Source of the DNA: Ignavibacteriaceae bacterium
GTDB lineage: Bacteria > Bacteroidota > Ignavibacteria > Ignavibacteriales > Ignavibacteriaceae
Assembly (NCBI GenBank): GCA_025449775.1
Contig: JANWIS010000040.1
Coordinates: forward strand, 1-41,159
Reading direction: 5' to 3'
DNA: 41,159 bases
In this document: piece after piece, positions 24,355 through 33,362 of the stretch
Layout: the number at the start of each line of letters is the position of its first letter
How positions within the stretch are numbered: the first letter of the stretch is position 1
Notes under the pieces: generated by a model
Databases searched by the model: none
Told to the model about the DNA's origin: nothing
What the model saw: the letters and a program-made list of their open reading frames with translations, nothing else
Position numbers and translations under genes: made by a program

Positions 24355-24403
24355 AATAGCTTAAAAAAACTATAATGAGTTAACTGGTATAGTTAAAGCT
24401 ATT
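24355..24403. other. imperfect hairpin in the aroQ-merR intergenic region
   Basis: aatagctt (24355-24362) pairs with aagctatt (24396-24403), and nested inside are aactat (24368-24373) and atagtt (24389-24394). The transcript would fold into a 49-nt imperfect stem-loop 60 bp after aroQ and 67 bp before the MerR gene. There is no T-run, so it is not a standard terminator. It could be an mRNA 3'-end structure or a regulator binding site. Confidence 0.4.
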
Positions 24404-24469
24404 ACTTATAAAATCTCCCTAATGTTGCTAATAAATAAACGATTGTTTAATTTTCCTGCACAATTTTAG

Positions 24470-24874
24470 ATGGGCAATATGAAAGACCTTTCTATAAAAA
24501 AGCTTTATTACTCTATCAGTGAGGTTAGTAAGATAACTGATATCGAACAGTATGTACTCCGATACTGGGAAACTGAGTTTGAACAATTACAGCCTCAAAA
24601 AAATCGTGCAGGCAACCGGATATATACTAATAAGGATATCCAGCTTATCCTCTACATTAAAGAGCTTCTTCGTGGTAAAAAATATACTATTGAAGGTGCT
24701 AAGAAAATTCTTGACGAAAATGAATTAGGTAAACTTCCGGCGGTTGAAGTAAAAGATAAGAAAGTGAAAGCAGACAAAGAATTAACCACTGATACTGAAG
24801 ATAATCACTCTTCTTTAAAAGAGGATCTTGAAGAAGTAAAAAGCTTTCTAAAACTTTTAAATACAAAACTGTAA
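24470..24874 (+). CDS. MerR-family transcriptional regulator
   Basis: A 134-aa protein with an N-terminal winged helix-turn-helix of the MerR type (~10-80): 'YYSISEVSKITDIEQYVLRYWETEFEQLQPQKNRAGNRIYTNKDIQLILYIKELL'. 'TIEGAKKIL' is the end of the DNA-binding domain. The C-terminus (~90-134) is short, Lys/Glu-rich and predicted helical, without the cysteines of metal-sensing MerR proteins, so no ligand is suggested. The start could be ATG 24470 or 24479 (MKDLSIKK); the second removes three residues. The gene ends 4 bp before tRNA-Pro. Confidence 0.88.
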   Translation: MGNMKDLSIKKLYYSISEVSKITDIEQYVLRYWETEFEQLQPQKNRAGNRIYTNKDIQLILYIKELLRGKKYTIEGAKKILDENELGKLPAVEVKDKKVKADKELTTDTEDNHSSLKEDLEEVKSFLKLLNTKL

Positions 24875-24878
24875 ATCA

Positions 24879-24952
24879 CGGAACGTAGCGCAGCCCGGTA
24901 GCGTACCTGAATGGGGTTCAGGTGGTCGGGGGTTCAAATCCCCCCGTTCCGA
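24879..24952 (+). tRNA. tRNA-Pro (anticodon GGG)
   Basis: A 74-nt cloverleaf. The acceptor CGGAACG pairs with CGTTCCG (C1-G72, typical of bacterial tRNA-Pro). The D arm is GCGCAGCCCGGTAGCGT, the anticodon stem CCTGA/TCAGG with loop ATGGGGT (anticodon GGG, G37), and the T arm GGGGGTTCAAATCCCCC. Discriminator A is followed by CAA, so CCA is not encoded. It begins only 4 bp after the MerR stop. Confidence 0.97.
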
Positions 24953-25087
24953 CAAACAGTAATAAAATTTTTACTAGCCGGGTATACATCTTTCATTTTT
25001 ATTTGCGATATAAACCTCTTCAATTATTTCCGGTGTAGCCTTTAAAATTGACCTTTAATATTCGAATAACTCGTCTTATTTTTAATT

Positions 25088-26575
25088 ATGCAATTTAATC
25101 TTGTAAGTGAAAAGCCAACATGCAACTGTGGTATATTTGGAATATACGGTTCATCAAATGCATCAGTGGAAACTTATTACGGTTTACACGCATTGCAGCA
25201 TAGGGGACAAGAAGCTTGTGGAATTGTAACAAAAAGTATAAACGAAAAGGGAAAACCAATCTTCCATTTTCATAAAGGGGAAGGACTTGTTACAGAGGTT
25301 TTTGATGACAAGGAAATTTTTCAATCCAAACTAATCGGAAAAATTGCAATCGGTCATAACCGATATTCGACTACAGGCTCATCTCAGTCACTAAAAAATG
25401 TTCAGCCATTCATTGTTAATTATCGATCAGGTAATCTTGCAGTAGCCCACAACGGAAATCTTACCAATGCAAAAGAAATAAGAGAAGAACTTGTAAATGA
25501 AGGTTCAATTTTTCAAACGACAAGTGATACAGAAGTCATTCTTCATTTGATAGCCAGAAGCAGATTGGATGACCAGGTTGAACAAATCCAGGAAGCTCTT
25601 CAAAGAATTGAAGGTGCATTCAGTTTGATATTAATGACTGATAATAAATTGGTTGCAGCCAGGGATTCTTATGGATTTCGTCCTCTGTCAATCGGTAAAT
25701 TAAATGACGCATACATCATCGCATCAGAAACATGTGCATTTGATATTTTAAGTGCTGAGTTTATAAGAGAAGTTGAGCCAGGTGAAATAGTTGTTATTGA
25801 TGATGAAGTATTACAGTCAGGCAATATTAAAAGTTATCAGTTATCCGGAACTCAATTTCAAAAGAAGCACTGCATTTTTGAGTACATCTATTTTTCCAGA
25901 CCTGACAGTTATATTTTCGGGCATAACGTTGATAAGATGAGAAGAAGACTTGGAAAAATTTTAGCAAAAAAACATCCGGTTTATAATGAAGGTAAAGAAA
26001 AGGTAATTGTTATAAGTGTTCCCGATAGTTCAAATACAACTGCTCTTGGGTATCAGAAGGAATTGGAAAAGCTTGGAGTCAAATGCAAATTAGAAATAGG
26101 ATTAATAAGAAGTCATTATATTGGCAGAACATTTATTCAACCTGGACAAGTAAACAGGGAGATCGGTGTTAAAATAAAATTTAATACAGTAAAGGGCGTG
26201 TTGGAAGGCAGAACTGTTGTCCTGGTTGATGATTCAATTGTTCGTGGGACAACATCCAAGCAGCTTGTTAAACTGATACGTGAAGCAAACCCGAAATCTA
26301 TTCACCTCAGAATTTCTTCATCTCCAATAACACATCCTTGTTATTATGGAATGGATTTCCCGAGCAAGGACGAACTATTTGCCCACAAGTATAATTCAAA
26401 TATAGATGCAATGAAAAATTATCTTGGTGTTGATAGTCTTGAATATCTCACAACAGAAGAAATGCTTGATGCAGTTTCTGAAGCCGGGAAAGATAATTTC
26501 TGTTTTGCATGTTTCTCAGGTAAATATCCTACCGAAGTTGATCTTAGTTTTAAAAAGGAAATGTATGAGATATAA
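25088..26575 (+). CDS. purF: amidophosphoribosyltransferase
   Basis: A 495-aa enzyme for the first committed step of purine synthesis, converting PRPP and glutamine to phosphoribosylamine. It is the Bacillus-type form. A 13-residue propeptide precedes the Ntn nucleophile Cys14 ('PTCNCGIFGIYG'), followed by 'LQHRGQEACGI', 'GHNRYSTTG' and 'AVAHNGNLTN' of the glutaminase domain. The PRPP loop is 'VVLVDDSIVRGTTSKQL'. Four cysteines for a 4Fe-4S cluster appear conserved in 'KKHCIFEYIYFSRPDS', 'ITHPCYYGMD' and 'NFCFACFSG'. The last codons overlap the start of the subtilase gene by 11 bp. The 135-bp gap after tRNA-Pro should contain its promoter. Confidence 0.96.
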   Translation: MQFNLVSEKPTCNCGIFGIYGSSNASVETYYGLHALQHRGQEACGIVTKSINEKGKPIFHFHKGEGLVTEVFDDKEIFQSKLIGKIAIGHNRYSTTGSSQSLKNVQPFIVNYRSGNLAVAHNGNLTNAKEIREELVNEGSIFQTTSDTEVILHLIARSRLDDQVEQIQEALQRIEGAFSLILMTDNKLVAARDSYGFRPLSIGKLNDAYIIASETCAFDILSAEFIREVEPGEIVVIDDEVLQSGNIKSYQLSGTQFQKKHCIFEYIYFSRPDSYIFGHNVDKMRRRLGKILAKKHPVYNEGKEKVIVISVPDSSNTTALGYQKELEKLGVKCKLEIGLIRSHYIGRTFIQPGQVNREIGVKIKFNTVKGVLEGRTVVLVDDSIVRGTTSKQLVKLIREANPKSIHLRISSSPITHPCYYGMDFPSKDELFAHKYNSNIDAMKNYLGVDSLEYLTTEEMLDAVSEAGKDNFCFACFSGKYPTEVDLSFKKEMYEI

Positions 26576-29500
26576 TTCTTGGTTTTTTCTTCTTGCTTTT
26601 ACATTATTTCCAATCTTTACGTCTGCTCAAAATATTTACTTCATAAAATATAAAAACTATGTTTCTTTTACTGAGATTGAACAGAAGGTTCAGTCTGAAA
26701 AATTTATTCCTGATGCAATACAGTTTTCATCTCCAGCCGAAGTTAAATCAGTCGATTACCTTGCAAAAGGTTTAGCCAGATCAAACGAAACACTTGGTCG
26801 AATTATAAAAGTAACTTTTGTTAACGATGTTGATGAAAGCACTCTCTTCCAATTACAGAATTTAGATTCACAAATAGATTATATCCAGAAAGCAACTTTA
26901 TACAATATCCAGGCTGTTCCGAATGACAGTCTTGTTTCAGAACAATGGGCGCTTGAAAAAATTCAGGCATTTGATGCATGGGATAAAACTGAGGGTAATG
27001 ATTCAGTCTTGATAGGAATGATCGATACGGGAATAGATTATTTTCATCCTGATCTTCAGAATAAAATTTTTCAGAATCCCGGTGAAACAGGAATTGATGG
27101 AAACGGAGATGATAAACGATCGAATGAAATTGATGATGATGATAATGGTTTTATTGATGACTATCGGGGTTGGGATTTTACAGATCGCGTCGGTTTTCCC
27201 TTCGATTCTTCCGGAGGAGATTACCTTAATTGGGATAATGATCCAAAAGATGAACAAGGACACGGAACTTATATCTCCGGCATTGCTGCAGCACAAACAA
27301 ATAATATTACGGGGGTTGCAGGTGCAGCACCGAATATTAAGCTGATAAACTTGAGAGCATTTGATCCATCAGGATTTGGTGAAGAGGACGACGTTGCAGC
27401 AGCTATTCTTTATGCAGTCGCAATGAAGGTTAAAGTATTGAACATGAGTTTTGGAGATAATGCATTTTCACTTGTGTTGAGAGATGTGATTCAATTCGCA
27501 TATTCGCAGAATTTAGTTCTTGTAGGAAGCGCCGGAAATTCCGGTTCTCCGAATCCTCACTATCCATCAGGCTATTCTGAAGTTATTTGTGTTGGTAATT
27601 CAACGCAGGAAGATTTTGTTGCTTCAAATTCAAACTACGGTTCAACTATCGATCTGGTTGCACCTGGAACACAGATTTTAACAACGGCAAGAAATAATAA
27701 TTATGCATTCATTAATGGAACTTCTGCTGCAACCCCTTATGTAGCTGCAACAGCCGCATTGATTTTATCGCTTGGAAATTTTACTAACGAAGAAGTCAAA
27801 CAAATCTTAAAAACCGCAACAGACGATATTAGCGAACCTGGTTGGGATATTTACAGCGGTGCAGGAAGATTAAATATGTTCCGGGCTGTGACAGTTACAG
27901 CGCCCTCAGTAATAAAGTTCAATCATCCCAGACAAGATTTTGCAACTCTTGATGACGAACTAATCATTAACGCAACCGTACTCTCACCACTCTTTTCATC
28001 CTATAGTCTTTCTTATGGTTTTGGATTAAATCCATTGAACTGGAATAATTTAATTTCACAAGGTATAAATCAATTTTCAAATCAGGATATTTTTACATTA
28101 ATTCTTTCTACTCTGCCTGACAGCGTTTATTGTTTAAGAATTGTAGTTGAACTTACTAATGGAAGAACTCTCGAAGAGAGAGTAAACTTTTATATCAGCA
28201 GAACTCCGCCAGGTGCAGAGTTAATTACTTTCGGACCGGCGTTTTATGGTGATAAAACGACCATACTTGCTGCAATGTACACTGATCAACCATCTGTTAC
28301 ACGGATGTTTTACCAAAAACTTGGTGATATAGAATTTAATTTTATCACACTGGATGGTTTTACTATCAACAACCAGTTTGTAAAGTATCTGCATTATGGA
28401 TTCATTCCGAAGCAGCTTGTAGAACAAAATGTAGCTTACGAAGTTTATTTTGAAGCTGAAAATCTTGTAGGACTTAAAACGATTGTTAATAATAATGGGC
28501 AGAATTTTTTATTCAGCATAAACTACAATGCTGAGTATGCAGCAGAAACAATATTACCATTTTCATTGCCATCAGGAAGCATTTACCAGGATCCTCTCGA
28601 TATTACATCAGGAGAATTAAACGAAGTTTTTCTGCGCAAGTTTGAAAATTCAAGAATATCAAGTCTATACAATTTCAATAACAATAATTTTCAGTTAATT
28701 GATTCGCTCTCGGATCGTATAGTAAGAGATTTTGGTGATTTTAATAATAACGGTTTGAAAGATCTCTTAACTTATTTTGTACGTGATGGATTTATCTATG
28801 AACAGCAATCAACAAATTCATCACAGTTTACTCAGATGTATTCTGATGAATCAGGAAATTTCTGGCCTGTTATGGCAGAAGATATTGATGGTGATAATAT
28901 TACAGAAGTTGTAGTAATTAGCTCTGATACATCTGCAACAATCTGGGAAGTTGAAAACGATTTAACTTTAACCGAACCAATAACGTTAACAAACTTTACT
29001 TTGCCGCTTTATGGAATAAATATTCTGGATTCACCAAATGGTGTGCTCGCAGATGTAAATGGAGATGGAATTAAAGAGCTTTGGTTTGTTGATATAGACG
29101 GCGATATTTTTAGTTACAATATTATTGGTCCGGATAATTATCAGGAGGGAAGTATAATCTCAACCGGGTTTCTGGGTTCTTCAGCATATCTTGCAGCAGG
29201 AGATTATAATGGAGATACTGTTGAAGAACTTGCTGTGCTGTTGCATTCAATTGATTTTATTGATGTAGCACCGTTTTACAGATTAGTTGTATTTAATCTC
29301 ATCGGGAACAATATAAATATACTTTATGACCAGGTAATGATCGATGCATCAACAGAATTTGGATCTACTTTCCAGAGAGCTGAGAACAGTGTTCGATTTA
29401 CAGATTTAGATGAAGATGGGACTGAAGAGCTGATCGTTTTCACATTTCCGTATTCATATATTTTTAAAGATGTAGCCGGATCGGACAAAATAATTTCTTA

Positions 29501-30782
29501 TAAAGAAAATATTAATTCAAATTCCATTTTTATTGGAGATCTGAACAACAACAATGTTTTTGAAATAGGTTTCCCGACTGATCAGGCAATTAGTTTTTCT
29601 GAGTTTGCTATTTCAAATAAAGCCAGCACACCTTATAATGTGAATGGTTATAGTTCAGATTCAATCACTGTCTCATTATCATGGCAGGGAAGTGTTGATC
29701 AATATTATATTTATCGTGGTGATTCTCCCGGAAATCTTTTATTACTCGATTCAGTTTTTTCATCAACCAAATACATGGATTTTAATCTTAACACGAATAC
29801 AAAGTATTACTACGCTATTCAGGCATTTGATTTATCCAAAGCTGATCCTTATTCAAATCTTTCAACAATAATCGAAGTCTATTGTCACAAGCCGGGAGAA
29901 GTAACTTCAGCAATTGGAAGCAGTAGAAAAACAGTAACTGTTGGTTTTTCAGAAAAGATGAACAATACAATTGAAAACTTGCAGGCATTTAACCTGCTTG
30001 GAGTAGGTTATCCAAATTCTATTTCTCCTGCAAGTCAATATTCATACCTTTTAACATTTCGTGAAGATATCCCAGTTGGGCAGAATCAATTATCAGTTTC
30101 AGGACTCAAAGATTTTTACGGTTCTCCAATAGTTCCCTCAACAATTAATTTTACAATGGATTCAGTAATTATTTTGCCTGAATTTTTCATAACTTCCTTT
30201 GAAATACTTGATGCATACAATATTAAAATTGTATTTAACCTGGAAGTCGATGAACAAACAGCAGAAATTTCAGAAAACTATGACTTCGAGCCTGACAATA
30301 GAGTAACCTCGACCGAAGTTGATGCAAATGATAAAAGAATTGTGAAAATAAATTTAAAAGGTCAGAAGCCGGTGGGTTCAATCGGAATAGAATATGTTTT
30401 ACGTGTAAAAGACCTTATCTCATCTGCATCGACAGGAAATATTCCAATCAATGAAGGAGCCGGTAGTTATATTGTTCTTTCATCGTTTGCACAAAATCTT
30501 TCAGATGTTTTTGTATATCCAAATCCGGTACAAGCTTCAACCAGTGAGTTTTTAACTTTTGCTAATCTTCCTCAATATGCTCAAATAACTATCTGGACAA
30601 TTGACGGAACAAAAATTGGTGAAGTTGAAGAAAGTGATGGTAATGGTGGTGCAGTTTTCAATCTTGTTGATTTAAATGGAAACAAGCTCTCATCAGGGAT
30701 TTATTTTTATAGAATTGTTATGCTGGATGATTCCAATAATGAACAGGATGAAAAGCTAGGTAAATTTGCTGTTGTAAGATGA
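26565..30782 (+). CDS. secreted S8 (subtilisin-like) protease with T9SS sorting domain
   Basis: The track ORF opens at 26424 inside purF. The real start is ATG 26565, giving 1405 aa with a signal peptide 'MRYNSWFFLLAFTLFPIFTSAQ'. After a propeptide (~22-125) the peptidase S8 domain has Asp154 ('IGMIDTGID'), His233 ('GHGTYISG'), oxyanion Asn325 ('SAGNSG') and Ser387 ('GTSAATPYVA'). An Asp-rich, probably calcium-binding insert 'DDDDNGFIDD' lies near 189-199. Residues ~700-1010 hold FG-GAP/VCBS-like repeats ('GDFNNNGLKDLL', 'ADVNGDGIKELWF', 'GDYNGDTVEELAV', 'TDLDEDGTEELIV'), then a fibronectin-III-like domain, Ig-like domains and a C-terminal type IX secretion signal ('VYPNPVQAST...SGIYFYRIV...GKFAVV'). 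The enzyme should be exported through the outer membrane and attached or released. Confidence 0.92.
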   Translation: MRYNSWFFLLAFTLFPIFTSAQNIYFIKYKNYVSFTEIEQKVQSEKFIPDAIQFSSPAEVKSVDYLAKGLARSNETLGRIIKVTFVNDVDESTLFQLQNLDSQIDYIQKATLYNIQAVPNDSLVSEQWALEKIQAFDAWDKTEGNDSVLIGMIDTGIDYFHPDLQNKIFQNPGETGIDGNGDDKRSNEIDDDDNGFIDDYRGWDFTDRVGFPFDSSGGDYLNWDNDPKDEQGHGTYISGIAAAQTNNITGVAGAAPNIKLINLRAFDPSGFGEEDDVAAAILYAVAMKVKVLNMSFGDNAFSLVLRDVIQFAYSQNLVLVGSAGNSGSPNPHYPSGYSEVICVGNSTQEDFVASNSNYGSTIDLVAPGTQILTTARNNNYAFINGTSAATPYVAATAALILSLGNFTNEEVKQILKTATDDISEPGWDIYSGAGRLNMFRAVTVTAPSVIKFNHPRQDFATLDDELIINATVLSPLFSSYSLSYGFGLNPLNWNNLISQGINQFSNQDIFTLILSTLPDSVYCLRIVVELTNGRTLEERVNFYISRTPPGAELITFGPAFYGDKTTILAAMYTDQPSVTRMFYQKLGDIEFNFITLDGFTINNQFVKYLHYGFIPKQLVEQNVAYEVYFEAENLVGLKTIVNNNGQNFLFSINYNAEYAAETILPFSLPSGSIYQDPLDITSGELNEVFLRKFENSRISSLYNFNNNNFQLIDSLSDRIVRDFGDFNNNGLKDLLTYFVRDGFIYEQQSTNSSQFTQMYSDESGNFWPVMAEDIDGDNITEVVVISSDTSATIWEVENDLTLTEPITLTNFTLPLYGINILDSPNGVLADVNGDGIKELWFVDIDGDIFSYNIIGPDNYQEGSIISTGFLGSSAYLAAGDYNGDTVEELAVLLHSIDFIDVAPFYRLVVFNLIGNNINILYDQVMIDASTEFGSTFQRAENSVRFTDLDEDGTEELIVFTFPYSYIFKDVAGSDKIISYKENINSNSIFIGDLNNNNVFEIGFPTDQAISFSEFAISNKASTPYNVNGYSSDSITVSLSWQGSVDQYYIYRGDSPGNLLLLDSVFSSTKYMDFNLNTNTKYYYAIQAFDLSKADPYSNLSTIIEVYCHKPGEVTSAIGSSRKTVTVGFSEKMNNTIENLQAFNLLGVGYPNSISPASQYSYLLTFREDIPVGQNQLSVSGLKDFYGSPIVPSTINFTMDSVIILPEFFITSFEILDAYNIKIVFNLEVDEQTAEISENYDFEPDNRVTSTEVDANDKRIVKINLKGQKPVGSIGIEYVLRVKDLISSASTGNIPINEGAGSYIVLSSFAQNLSDVFVYPNPVQASTSEFLTFANLPQYAQITIWTIDGTKIGEVEESDGNGGAVFNLVDLNGNKLSSGIYFYRIVMLDDSNNEQDEKLGKFAVVR

Positions 30783-30783
30783 T

Positions 30784-31338
30784 ATGAACAGAAGCCAGAT
30801 TTTTAATCTATCAAACACAATTAGTTTTATCCGTCTGCTTCTAATAATTCCTATCTGGTTTGCATTCAATAATTTTAATGATCAATTCTACCGTCATTCA
30901 ATTGCCTTAATTGGAATATTTGCTGCTTTTACCGATGTTCTCGATGGTTATCTTGCTCGCAAACTTAATCAGATAACCGAATTCGGAAAAATTATAGATC
31001 CGTTGGCGGATAAAGTAGTGGTCATATTTGTAATAGTGAATTTATTTTTATTGAATGAAATCCCCGACTATTATTTTTATATGATAGTTACACGTGATAT
31101 TCTTATAGTAATTGGAGGAATATTTGTCACCAAAAAAATCGGCAAAGTTTTACCTTCCGATTATATAGGAAAAGCAACTGTTGTCTCCGTATCGATTGTA
31201 GTAATTATGATACTCCTTCATGTTGATAGTACATCAATTTACTTGCAGATAATTTTCTACTTAAGTATAATCCTCATTCTGGTTTCTTTCATAAATTATT
31301 TTATTAGAGCAATTCAAGTATTAAAGAAAGCTGCCTGA
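30784..31338 (+). CDS. pgsA: CDP-diacylglycerol--glycerol-3-phosphate 3-phosphatidyltransferase
   Basis: A 184-aa CDP-alcohol phosphatidyltransferase with about five membrane helices. The family signature D-x2-D-G-x2-A-R-x8-G-x3-D-x3-D is complete in 'DVLDGYLARKLNQITEFGKIIDPLADK' (~residues 47-73) and binds the metal ions and CDP. The N-terminal 'NLSNTISFIRLLLIIPIW' is typical of PgsA. It makes phosphatidylglycerol phosphate at the inner membrane. Other CDP-alcohol transferases share the motif, so the substrate is inferred from overall resemblance. It starts 1 bp after the subtilase stop and overlaps ftsY by one base (TGATG). Confidence 0.88.
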   Translation: MNRSQIFNLSNTISFIRLLLIIPIWFAFNNFNDQFYRHSIALIGIFAAFTDVLDGYLARKLNQITEFGKIIDPLADKVVVIFVIVNLFLLNEIPDYYFYMIVTRDILIVIGGIFVTKKIGKVLPSDYIGKATVVSVSIVVIMILLHVDSTSIYLQIIFYLSIILILVSFINYFIRAIQVLKKAA

Positions 31339-32291
31339 TGAAATTTTTTGCTAATCTGAATTTTGACAGTTTATTACAAGGTTTAGGAAAAACCAGGAAC
31401 AAGATGGTTAATTCCATAACTGAAATGCTAACCGGCAAAGCGGTAATAGATGATCAATTGCTTAACGAGCTGGAAGAAATATTAATTTCCTCAGATATGA
31501 GTGCAGAACTTTCCGAAAAAGTTATTAACAATGTTAAATCGAACTTAAAAAGTGAGAAGGACAGAACTCTAAATAATATTTTGCAATTATTAAAAAATGA
31601 ATTATTTCAAATTCTCAATTCTTCCGAATCTGATGGAAATACAGACCAAAGTAGAAAAAAACCGTACGTGATTTTAATAATTGGAGTGAACGGGGTAGGG
31701 AAAACAACGACCGTTGGTAAACTGGCAAATAATTTTAAAACTGCCGGAAACAAAGTAATTGTCGGAGCTGCCGATACATTCAGAGCTGCAGCAAACGAGC
31801 AGCTTGATATTTGGGCGCAAAGAGCCAGAGTTGATATAATTCAGCAAGGCAAAAGTACTGACCCATCTTCAGTCGCATTTGAGACTGTACAAAAAGCATT
31901 GGATGGTGGACATGATATAGTTTTAATAGATACCGCTGGAAGACTGCATAATAAAATCAATTTGATGAAAGAATTAGAAAAAATAAAGCGTGCTATTGCT
32001 AAGCTCATTCCTGATGCTCCCCACGACACTTACTTGATATTAGATGCTACAATAGGTCAAAATGCTTTGATTCAGGCTAATGAATTTTCAAAAGTAACAC
32101 AGATAAGCGGACTTATAATTACAAAGCTTGATGGAACTGCAAAAGGAGGTGCTGTTTTTCAAATATGTGCTGTGAATAAAACCCCTGTTAAATATATAGG
32201 TGTCGGAGAAAAGTTAGAGGACCTGCAATCATTCGATACAAAATTATTTGTGGATGCTTTGTTTGGTTCAGATGACCCGGTTAAAAATTAA
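31338..32291 (+). CDS. ftsY: signal recognition particle receptor FtsY
   Basis: A 317-aa SRP-type GTPase of the NG form, lacking the long acidic A domain of E. coli FtsY. The helical N domain (~10-95) is followed by the G domain with P-loop 'GVNGVGKTTT' (116-125), 'DTFRAAANEQLDIW' (insertion-box region), 'VLIDTAGRLHN' (G3), 'TKLDGTAKGGAVF' (G4 and the FtsY/Ffh 'TKxDGxAKGG') and a C-terminal 'YIGVGEKLEDLQSFD'. It docks ribosome-nascent-chain-SRP complexes at the membrane. Translational coupling to pgsA is implied by the one-base overlap. Confidence 0.96.
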   Translation: MKFFANLNFDSLLQGLGKTRNKMVNSITEMLTGKAVIDDQLLNELEEILISSDMSAELSEKVINNVKSNLKSEKDRTLNNILQLLKNELFQILNSSESDGNTDQSRKKPYVILIIGVNGVGKTTTVGKLANNFKTAGNKVIVGAADTFRAAANEQLDIWAQRARVDIIQQGKSTDPSSVAFETVQKALDGGHDIVLIDTAGRLHNKINLMKELEKIKRAIAKLIPDAPHDTYLILDATIGQNALIQANEFSKVTQISGLIITKLDGTAKGGAVFQICAVNKTPVKYIGVGEKLEDLQSFDTKLFVDALFGSDDPVKN

Positions 32292-32495
32292 TTGCGTACA
32301 AAGTTCATTTTCATATTGGGTTTAGCGTTTAATATTATGCATGATAGGGAAGAACTATTATCAGTTCACATTAGACTTGCTAATTTCTATGCATTGATTA
32401 GTTTACATAATATACATTATCGGACTATTGAATAATGAATTGATACAGTTACTATATATCTTTGAATCAAATCGTCTAACAATATAAGTAATGGT

Positions 32496-33350
32496 CTAAT
32501 TACTATATTTAAAAAATCCTTCACCACTTTTCTTACCAAGTTTTTTAGCTGCCACCATCTTTTTTAAGAGTGGACAAGGTCTATACTTTGAATCCTGAAA
32601 ACCATTAAACAATACTTCCATAATTGCTAGGCAGACATCAAGACCTATAAAGTCTGCAAGACTCAATGGTCCCATTGGATGGTTCATTCCTAACTTCATA
32701 ACCGTATCAATATCCTCAGCTGTCGCCACGCCTTCCATTAGAGCGAAGATAGCTTCATTTATCATCGGCATTAATACACGGTTGGATATAAAACCAGGAT
32801 AATCAAATACTTCAACCGGAACTTTATTGATTTTTTCTGATAAGGATTTTATTATTTGAAAAGTCTCATCACTAGTTGAATATCCACGAATGATCTCAAC
32901 AAGTTTCATCATCGGGACCGGGTTCATAAAATGCATTCCAATAAATTTATCCTGTCGGGAGGAAGCAGATAACTCTGTAATTGATATTGATGAAGTATTA
33001 GTAGCAAATATTGAATCCGGTTTAATTTGCAAGTTTAACTTATTGAAAATAGATAGCTTAACCTCCTTATTCTCAAATATTGCTTCTATAACTAAATCAA
33101 TATCATTAGGAACTCCATCTAAGCCAACGACTTTTGAAATATTATTAAGTGCATTTTGTTTTTGATCTTCCTTAATAATTTCTTTTTTTACCTGGCGGTC
33201 TAGATTAGTTTTTATATTGTCCATAGCCTTATTTATTAAGTCATCTGTCATCTCAACCAAGTGAACTTTAAAATTATTGAGTGCAAAAACATGAGCGATA
33301 CCGTTACCCATTGTGCCACCACCAATCACAGCAATTTTTTTGATCTCCAT
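32496..33350 (-). CDS. 3-hydroxybutyryl-CoA dehydrogenase
   Basis: A 284-aa NAD(P)-dependent 3-hydroxyacyl-CoA dehydrogenase. The Rossmann motif is 'IAVIGGGTMGNGIAHVFA' (~residues 6-23). 'DLVIEAIFENKEVK' and 'IFATNTSSISITELS' follow, then the active-site 'GMHFMNPVPMMKLVEII' with the catalytic His, and the C-terminal helical domain 'GFISNRVLMPMINEAIFAL', 'MNHPMGPLSLADFIGLD' and 'GKKSGEGFFKY'. Length matches stand-alone Hbd/PaaH enzymes. It is paired with a thiolase 12 bp upstream, so the two interconvert acetyl-CoA, acetoacetyl-CoA and 3-hydroxybutyryl-CoA. Direction (butyrate or polyester synthesis versus oxidation) cannot be read here. Confidence 0.93.
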   Translation of the reverse strand: MEIKKIAVIGGGTMGNGIAHVFALNNFKVHLVEMTDDLINKAMDNIKTNLDRQVKKEIIKEDQKQNALNNISKVVGLDGVPNDIDLVIEAIFENKEVKLSIFNKLNLQIKPDSIFATNTSSISITELSASSRQDKFIGMHFMNPVPMMKLVEIIRGYSTSDETFQIIKSLSEKINKVPVEVFDYPGFISNRVLMPMINEAIFALMEGVATAEDIDTVMKLGMNHPMGPLSLADFIGLDVCLAIMEVLFNGFQDSKYRPCPLLKKMVAAKKLGKKSGEGFFKYSN

Positions 33351-33362
33351 GCAGCTCCTTTT

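Noticed and set aside
32292-32495. Possible small gene or RNA between ftsY and the hydroxyacyl-CoA dehydrogenase
   Set aside because: AT-rich convergent spacer with no supported ORF, hairpin with T-run, or repeat that I could confirm.
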